Source: Acinetobacter defluvii
Lineage (GTDB): Bacteria > Pseudomonadota > Gammaproteobacteria > Pseudomonadales > Moraxellaceae
Length of the DNA: 64,000 nt
NCBI RefSeq assembly: GCF_001704615.3
Contig: NZ_CP029396.2
Span: 186,001-250,000, forward strand
Reading direction: 5' to 3'
Made by a program: the position numbers and the translations under genes. Shown piece by piece: positions 57,388 through 64,000 of this stretch; within the stretch, counting starts at the first letter, position 1, and every line of letters begins with the position of its first letter. The notes under the pieces were generated by a model. That model did not search any database. It saw nothing but the letters and a program-made list of their open reading frames with translations, and was not told the origin of the DNA.

Positions 57388-58869
57388 TGTAACTCCAAAA
57401 TAGAAATGTCCGGTTTCTCCAAAGTAAAAATGTCCGCTTTTAGAATATGCACTTTTGCAATTTTCTTAGCGGACGGTTTGATATGTTGGTGTCTATGTCG
57501 GATAAAGAACTTAAACGATTGTCGGTCTTGCAAGAAATCTGTGATCAACGCATAACCCAGTCCCAAGCTGCTCAGCTACTTCATATTTCAGAACGTCAGA
57601 TCAGACGTTTATTGCAAAAATACAAAGCTCAAGGCCCAGCTGCATTAGCACATGCTGCACGTGGCCAAATCAGCAATTCCAGGCTTCCTGAAGAGCTCAG
57701 ACTCAAGTGCCTCAATATTGTTTCGGATCAACTGCATGGTTTCGGACCCACTTTAGCGCATGAAAAGCTCACCACTGTTCATGGATTCGATATTTCAGTG
57801 GAAACACTGCGTTCCTGGATGATTGCAGCCGATCTGTGGATTCCTCGCGCCAAGCGCCTGAAACGCCCGTATCAGCCTCGTTATAACCGAGATTGTTATG
57901 GTGAACTGATTCAAATCGATGGCTCACACCATGACTGGTTTGAAGGACGCGCTGCTAAGTGCTGTCTGCTGGTATTTATCGATGATGCCACAGGAAAATT
58001 ACAGCATTTACGTTTCTGTGAGTCGGAATCAGCATTTGACTATATGATTTCAACACGTTTGTATGTTGAGCAGCATGGTAAGCCGTTGGCGTTTTACAGT
58101 GATAAACATTCAGTCTTCAGGGTGAATCAAAGCAGCAAGAAAGACACCAAGATTACCCAGTTTGGACGCGTACTCAGTACCCTCAATATCGATATCATCT
58201 TCGCCAATTCACCACAAGCCAAAGGCCGTGTAGAACGGGCGAATAGAACGCTTCAGGACCGTCTGATTAAAGAAATGCGCCTGGAAGGCATCTGTTCGAT
58301 TGAGCAAGCGAATGCCTGGCTGCCCTGCTTTATCGAGCAATTTAATCGTAAATTTGCCAATATGGCCTTTAATCCCAAGGATCTACACCGGACTGTCACT
58401 GAAACAGCCGAAGAATTAGATGATGTTTTTACCTGGCGTGAACCCCGCAGAGTCACGAACAGCCTGACGATTACTTATGATAAATGCGTATATTTACTGG
58501 AAAATACCGAAGAAAATAAAAGGTTGATCGGCAAGTATCTTGAGTTTCTGGAATACCCGGATGGCACGGTAGCCATTGAACATCAAGGAAGAAAAATCAA
58601 TTACAGCATCTTCGATAAATTAAGTCAGCTCAACCAGCGAGAGGTTGTTGAGAATAAACGTTTAGGTGCTGTTCTCAATCATATTCAACAACAGCACGAA
58701 GAATTAGAACAGCAAAACAAACGCAATCGTTCTCAAAAGATGCCGAGCAGACGTGCACAGAAAACAGTAATCAAAGAACGAAATCTGAATCCTGTGCTTG
58801 ACTTGGAAGTGTCTGTATAGGACATTTCTATTTGGTTATTAGGTAGGACATTTCTACTTAGGAATAACA
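57388..58869 (+). mobile_element. IS1202-family element (ISAjo2-like)
   Basis: 1482 bp. Inverted ends are TGTAACTCCAAAATAGAAAT and, inverted, TGTTATTCCTAAGTAGAAAT, both continuing GTCC; a second AAATGTCC motif lies inside each end. GAGAG is duplicated at 57383-57387 and 58870-58874. It sits exactly 5 bases from the XerC arm of pdif site 2, the target preference reported for the ISAjo2 group. Confidence 0.85.
57483..58820 (+). CDS. IS1202-family transposase
   Basis: 445 residues from the ATG at 57483; a frame start at 57447 falls in the IS end. N-terminal HTH (ITQSQAAQLLHISERQIRRLLQKY) and an rve core with Asp in LIQIDGSHHDWF, Asp in AFYSDKHSVF and Glu in GRVERANRTLQDRL. Intact. Confidence 0.9.
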   Translation: MLVSMSDKELKRLSVLQEICDQRITQSQAAQLLHISERQIRRLLQKYKAQGPAALAHAARGQISNSRLPEELRLKCLNIVSDQLHGFGPTLAHEKLTTVHGFDISVETLRSWMIAADLWIPRAKRLKRPYQPRYNRDCYGELIQIDGSHHDWFEGRAAKCCLLVFIDDATGKLQHLRFCESESAFDYMISTRLYVEQHGKPLAFYSDKHSVFRVNQSSKKDTKITQFGRVLSTLNIDIIFANSPQAKGRVERANRTLQDRLIKEMRLEGICSIEQANAWLPCFIEQFNRKFANMAFNPKDLHRTVTETAEELDDVFTWREPRRVTNSLTITYDKCVYLLENTEENKRLIGKYLEFLEYPDGTVAIEHQGRKINYSIFDKLSQLNQREVVENKRLGAVLNHIQQQHEELEQQNKRNRSQKMPSRRAQKTVIKERNLNPVLDLEVSV

Positions 58870-58904
58870 GAGAGAGTGTTAGAACCCATTTAAAGTGTCT
58901 ATAT

Positions 58905-58957
58905 TCTCACCAATAAAAATGTCCGGTTTCTCCGAGGTAAAATATGACTTTTGAACA
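58905..58957. mobile_element. Remnant end of a second IS1202-like element
   Basis: AATAAAAATGTCCGGTTTCT is close to the left end of the intact element at 57388. Only about 50 bases remain, joined directly to the truncated ISAba3, so this element probably caused the truncation. Confidence 0.6.
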
Positions 58958-60248
<1,291 letters not shown>

Positions 60249-60278
60249 GAATTAGAAGTTTGAGGTTAATCTATTTTT

Positions 60279-61072
60279 GGTAGTGTTTCAAAAAGTATGC
60301 TGAAGAAAAAGCCGATTGGATTTTGATAAAATAGAGAAATGCAAATAACTCTAGCAATCAAATGTCCAACCTGCCTCAGTGATAGTATAAAGAAAAATGG
60401 TATCAAAGTAGATGGGAAACAAAACTATCAGTGCAAAGACTGTAAACGTCAGTTTATTGGTGATCATGCACTGAGCTATCTAGGATGTAAGTCAGGTATT
60501 ACTCGTAAAATATTACAGTTGATGGTCAGAGGCAGCGGTATACGAGATATTGCTGAAGTTGAGCGCATCAGTATCGGTAAAGTTTTACGTACTTTAACTG
60601 AATCAACCTATGAAATTCAGCCTCAGCAAAGTCATTATGAATCTCTCGAAGTAGATGAGTTCTGGAATTTTGTTGGAAATAAAAAGAATAAACAATGGCT
60701 TATTTACGCCTATCATCGAGAAACAGGTGAAATTGTTGCTTATGTTTGGGGTAAACGAGATTTAGCTACAGTCTAACAATTGAAGACAAAGCTTAAACAA
60801 TTAGATATTCACTACACCCGAATTGCAAGTGATCATTGGGACAGTTTCATCACTGCTTTTAAAAATGGTAAGCAAAGTATTGGTAAATTTTTTACTGTAG
60901 GTATTGAAGGCAATAATTGCAAAATAAGGCATAGAATTAGGCGTAGCTTCAGAAGAAGCTGTAATTTTTCAAAAAAGCTTGAAAACCATTTTAAAGCTTT
61001 TGATTTAGCCTTCTTTTCTTTTACATCAATAATGGCTTCATTTAAAGGCAGCATACTTTTTGAAGCACCACC
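60279..61072 (+). mobile_element. ISAba3, full length
   Basis: About 794 bp with ends GGTAGTGTTTCAAAAAGTAT and, inverted at 61072, GGTGGTGCTTCAAAAAGTAT. It lies downstream of blaOXA-58 in the opposite orientation to the truncated copy. IS1 family. Confidence 0.85.
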
Positions 61073-61091
61073 AAAATTTTATGTTAAGTAG
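60339..61091 (+). pseudogene. ISAba3 transposase with an in-frame stop
   Basis: N-terminal zinc-finger CPTCLS...CKDCKRQF, an HTH, and the VDEFWNFVG motif of IS1-type enzymes. TAA at 60774-60776 (after RDLATV) interrupts an otherwise continuous 251-codon frame; QLKTKLKQLDIHYTRIASDH resumes directly after it in the same frame. Unless the stop is read through, this transposase is inactive. Confidence 0.75.
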
Positions 61092-61099
61092 AGACTAAA

Positions 61100-61134
61100 A
61101 ATGCCCTTGATTAAGGGCTTACAAGGGCATTTTG
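61100..61134. terminator. Terminator abutting pdif site 3
   Basis: AAATGCCCTTG pairs with CAAGGGCATTT around a 13-base loop that itself contains a small hairpin. The last bases overlap the XerC arm of pdif 3. It probably shields araC from ISAba3/OXA-58 transcription. Confidence 0.65.
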
Positions 61135-61156
61135 TATAAGGTGTATTATGTTAATT
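61129..61156 (+). other. pdif site 3 (XerC-XerD orientation)
   Basis: ATTTTGTATAA, spacer GGTGTA, TTATGTTAATT. Same spacer and orientation as site 1, one base different in the XerC arm. It closes the OXA-58 module that opens at site 2. Confidence 0.9.
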
Positions 61157-61593
61157 TTAGAATTTCTTCATTAGATAATTTTTGATAAGCTAAATCCATT
61201 AGGACTAATTAAGTAAATATGAGCAATTGGGTCAATGTCACACAGGATAAGTCTACAGGTATAGAACTAATTCATGCCCACTTCAAAGGCTTTGCATACG
61301 ATCCTCATCTACACTCAAGTTATCTTATAGGGGTAACAGAGTTAGGACATCAACAATTCAATTGTAGAAAAAAAATTATTGATAGCTATCAAGGTCAAAC
61401 TTTCATGCTTGAACCTGAAGAAGTTCATGATGGTAATGCACCAGATCCTCTCGGCTTCACTTATAAAATGATGCATTTAGATCCAGCATGGTTAAAAAAA
61501 AGCTATGAAGGAATATTTAATGAGCCTATCGAACTTGCTATCGAATCAACCCTACGTTCTGATCCTCAACTTTCACATTTGATACTTTCAACC

Positions 61594-62972
61594 GAGCTAT
61601 AGTCATTTGTGGTGTATGAGGGGAAAAGAGGGTGGCGTATCCTGTTGATTGTTTCCTCCAAGAAATAATTAACAGTAGAGCGATACGCCATGACAAATAT
61701 TACCCTGAATGTTCTTTCACAACCAGATGAAACTGGCACTGATGTGCTAACTGCTTTATTGCGTAATGGTGCTCGTCAGCTCATTGCGCAAGCAGTTGAA
61801 GTAGAGCTGCAGCAACTGCTGCAAGCTCATGAAGAACTGCGTTTACCCGATGGCCGCAAAGCTGTGGTGCGTAACGGCTATTTGCCTGAGCGCAGCATCC
61901 AAACGGGCATTGGCGATGTTGATATCAAGGTGCCAAAAGTGCGTGATCGTAGCGGCTCTGGTATTCGTTTTACCAGCGCACTGCTACCGCCATACCTCAA
62001 GCGTGCCCGCAGCGTTGAAGAGTTATTACCGTGGCTGTATCTCAAAGGTATTTCCACTGGAGACTACCAAGAAGCCCTTGCAGCCTTGCTGGGTGAGAAT
62101 GCCAAAGGTCTGTCAGCTAACACCATTTCCAGGCTCAAGGAACGCTGGATTGATGAGCACCGAGAGTGGCGACAGCGCGATTTGAGTGACAAGCGCTACG
62201 CGTACCTTTGGGTTGACGGTATTTACAGCAACGTCCGCCTCGATGACCGTTTGTGCTTGCTGGTGGTGATGGGCGTGACAGAGCATGGTCGCAAGGAGCT
62301 GATTGCCGTTGAGGAAGGCTATCGCGAGTCTGAAGCCAGCTGGCTTGAGCTGCTGAATGGCCTGGTTGCGCGTGGGCTTACGACCTGCCCAAAGCTGGCA
62401 ATAGCTGACGGCGCCTTGGGCTTCTGGAAAGCCCTGAGTAAGGTCTATCCGCAGACCAAACAACAACGCTGTTGGGTGCATAAAACGGCCAATGTGCTCA
62501 ACAAACTGCCCAAAGCAGTACAGCCCAAAGTAAAAGAAGCACTGCATGATATCTGGATGGCAGAGACGCGTGAGAAGGCTCATAAAGCCTTTGATATAGC
62601 GCTGGAAAGGTTTACTGCTAAGTACCCACGCGCAATGGAATGCTTAGCTAAAGACCGTGAGAGCATGTTGGCTTTCTACGATTTTCCAGCAGAACATTGG
62701 GTGAGTATACGCACCACCAACCCAATTGAATCTGCCTTCGCTACAGTACGTTTAAGAACCAGCAAAACCCGCAATTGCGGTTCAAGAAACACAACCCTAG
62801 CAATGGTTTATAAATTGCTGCAATCAGCGCAGAAGCGCTGGAACCGCCTGAAAGGATTTCAACTGCTAACCCTCGTGGTCAATAACGTTAAATTCCAAGA
62901 CGGCGAACAAGTAATGGAGCAATCAGACAGGAAAACCGCCTGATGCTCGTACACCAGATTTGACCATAACTC
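61594..62972 (+). mobile_element. IS256-family element inside araC
   Basis: 1379 bp. Ends GAGCTATAGTCATTTGTGGT and, inverted, GAGTTATGGTCAAATCTGGT form imperfect 27-bp inverted repeats. CTTTCAACC is duplicated at 61585-61593 and 62973-62981. GC content is visibly higher than in the flanking plasmid, suggesting recent arrival from another host. Confidence 0.95.
61690..62943 (+). CDS. IS256-family (Mutator-like) transposase
   Basis: 417 residues. The DDE region includes YLWVDGIYSNVRLDDRLCLL (first Asp), AIADGALGFWKAL (second) and NPIESAFATVRLRTSKT (Glu), with the family's C/H motif CWVHKTANVLNKLP. Full length and apparently intact. Confidence 0.95.
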   Translation: MTNITLNVLSQPDETGTDVLTALLRNGARQLIAQAVEVELQQLLQAHEELRLPDGRKAVVRNGYLPERSIQTGIGDVDIKVPKVRDRSGSGIRFTSALLPPYLKRARSVEELLPWLYLKGISTGDYQEALAALLGENAKGLSANTISRLKERWIDEHREWRQRDLSDKRYAYLWVDGIYSNVRLDDRLCLLVVMGVTEHGRKELIAVEEGYRESEASWLELLNGLVARGLTTCPKLAIADGALGFWKALSKVYPQTKQQRCWVHKTANVLNKLPKAVQPKVKEALHDIWMAETREKAHKAFDIALERFTAKYPRAMECLAKDRESMLAFYDFPAEHWVSIRTTNPIESAFATVRLRTSKTRNCGSRNTTLAMVYKLLQSAQKRWNRLKGFQLLTLVVNNVKFQDGEQVMEQSDRKTA

Positions 62973-63483
62973 CTTTCAACCTACAATATATTGAATAACA
63001 ATGAATCTCAATTGATGAAAGATACGTATTTAGATCTTTTATTAGAAAACTTAGTAAATAAAAAAATTTTATATAAACGTGAAAAGTCTATCCAGACATT
63101 ACCTAATATTGCATTAAAGCTAAAAGAAATTTTACATGAAAGTCTCTTTCATGATTTAGACTTACAAACACTCTCAACATTGGTGAAAACAGATCGTTTT
63201 TATATTAACCGTGTATTTAAAAAAAACTTTAACTGTTCTCCACATCAATATCTGATCCAACTCCGTTTAAATAAGGCAAAAGAATTGTTAAGAAAAGGAT
63301 TATCAGCAACAACTGTTGCTTCATATCTTTGTTTTTCTGATCAAAGTCATCTAGGTCGATGGTTTAAACGTTGTTATGGCATAACATTGAATCAATATCA
63401 AAAAGCGTGCACAAATGTTCTAGATATATCTTGAAGATATTTATCAAACTAGCCAAATAGTTTATTAATTTTTGGATTTTATT

Positions 63484-64000
63484 TTGGAAACGATTTTAGC
63501 TTTTTGTGCCTTTTCTTTTGTTGCATCAATTACTCCTGGACCAACCAATTTCCTTATTCTTAGTACAAGTCATCAATTTAGTATTAAAAAAACATTAGGC
63601 TTAATCTTCGGTGGAAGTATTGGTGCTGCATCATTAGTCTTAATTACAGGACTTGGAATTGGTACAACACTCAATGAATACCCCAAGATTCAATTAATAT
63701 TAAGTTTCACTGGCGGCATTTGGTTAAGCTATATTGGATGGAAAATTTTTAATTATAGACCTGATCTAGAATCTAAAATCCAAAATCAAAATAAGAAAAA
63801 TGGTTTTTTTACAGGCTTCTTTTTACAGTTTATCAACCCTAAAAGCTGGTTGATGGCTATTGCTGTTATTACTGTTTATACAGCACAACTAGCTAACTAC
63901 TATCAGTCACTCATTCTATTTTCATTCATCTTTATGCTGATTTCTCTACCTTGTTTATTTATTTGGGCTTATTTAGGAAAAATCACAAAAAAAATACTTT
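63484..64000 (+). CDS. lysE: LysE/RhtB-family exporter (partial at window edge)
   Basis: The frame is open from a TTG at 63484 (a TTG at 63472 is an alternative) to the end of the window. It starts METILAFCAFSFVASITPGPTNFL; the SITPGPT segment is the LysE/RhtB signature. Hydrophobic helices follow at about residues 1-22, 38-62, 70-90, 112-132 and 145-165. The family exports amino acids or small metabolites through the inner membrane. It is the gene usually found after araC downstream of blaOXA-58. Confidence 0.85.
   Translation, partial: METILAFCAFSFVASITPGPTNFLILSTSHQFSIKKTLGLIFGGSIGAASLVLITGLGIGTTLNEYPKIQLILSFTGGIWLSYIGWKIFNYRPDLESKIQNQNKKNGFFTGFFLQFINPKSWLMAIAVITVYTAQLANYYQSLILFSFIFMLISLPCLFIWAYLGKITKKIL

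Larger units (their letters stand above)
61219..63434 (+). pseudogene. AraC-family regulator split by an IS256-family element
   Basis: The N-terminal part (61219-61593) carries the cupin-like sensing domain (HAHFKGFAYDPHLHSSYLIG). The C-terminal part (62982-63434) has the two AraC helix-turn-helices (LQTLSTLVKTDRFYINRVFKKNF and TTVASYLCFSDQSHLGRWFKRCYG). Excising the IS and one 9-base duplication gives one 275-residue frame without a gap. It is the araC gene commonly seen downstream of blaOXA-58, probably a regulator of the lysE gene that follows. In this window it cannot make a full protein. Confidence 0.9.

Noticed and set aside
61829..62583. Frames of 118 and 156 codons inside the IS256-family element
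   Set aside because: They overlap the intact transposase in other frames and have no features of their own.

Overview
The window looks like part of a large, AT-rich Acinetobacter plasmid. The evidence is blaOXA-58 in its usual ISAba3 setting followed by araC and lysE genes, three XerC/XerD (pdif) recombination sites of the Acinetobacter type, insertion sequences typical of the genus, and a long backbone of plasmid genes with no chromosomal housekeeping gene. No rRNA, tRNA or CRISPR array was seen.

Layout. (1) 1-18100, minus strand: a compact backbone block. It holds three exported or membrane-anchored proteins that are probably conjugation related, a few unknowns, a 1468-residue protein with four imperfect repeated modules, and a 2210-residue N6-adenine methylase plus Strawberry-notch helicase of the phage P1 DarB type, with a 544-residue partner. 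(2) 18101-19770: a non-coding control region with two pairs of 21-bp direct repeats, two near-consensus DnaA boxes and nine copies of a 59-60 bp repeat at an 83-84 bp pitch. It is the best candidate for the replication origin or a centromere. A putative initiator (20437-22227) lies just downstream. (3) 22220-39566, mostly plus strand: small membrane proteins, lipoproteins, an M48 peptidase and unknowns, ending in an operon that encodes a polyvalent-type LPD1 metallopeptidase. One IS3-family element interrupts this block.

(4) 39567-55015: a defence island. A two-gene operon encodes a NERD nuclease - double pseudokinase - SF1 helicase giant and a winged-helix partner, an architecture I cannot match fully to a named system. 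Next come a degraded IS5-family element, a truncated adenosine deaminase and a 113-bp mini-element. Then follows a type II CBASS operon (CD-NTase, Cap2 E1/E2, Cap3 JAB protease, Cap5 HNH-SAVED) whose cap3 is split by an IS3-family insertion with a clean 4-bp target duplication. (5) 55016-64000: a resistance region of pdif modules. An IS6-family element borders it. A class C beta-lactamase gene sits between inverted pdif sites. The next module carries an IS1202-family element 5 bp from a XerC arm, a truncated ISAba3, blaOXA-58 and a second ISAba3. After the third pdif site come an araC gene split by an IS256-family element (9-bp duplication, reading frame restored on excision) and the start of a LysE exporter gene.

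Taken together, the backbone appears to invest in protecting itself on entry (DarB-like and LPD1 polyvalent proteins), in defence (NERD-helicase and CBASS) and in Xer-mobilised beta-lactam resistance. Several accessory genes have recently been broken by insertion sequences.
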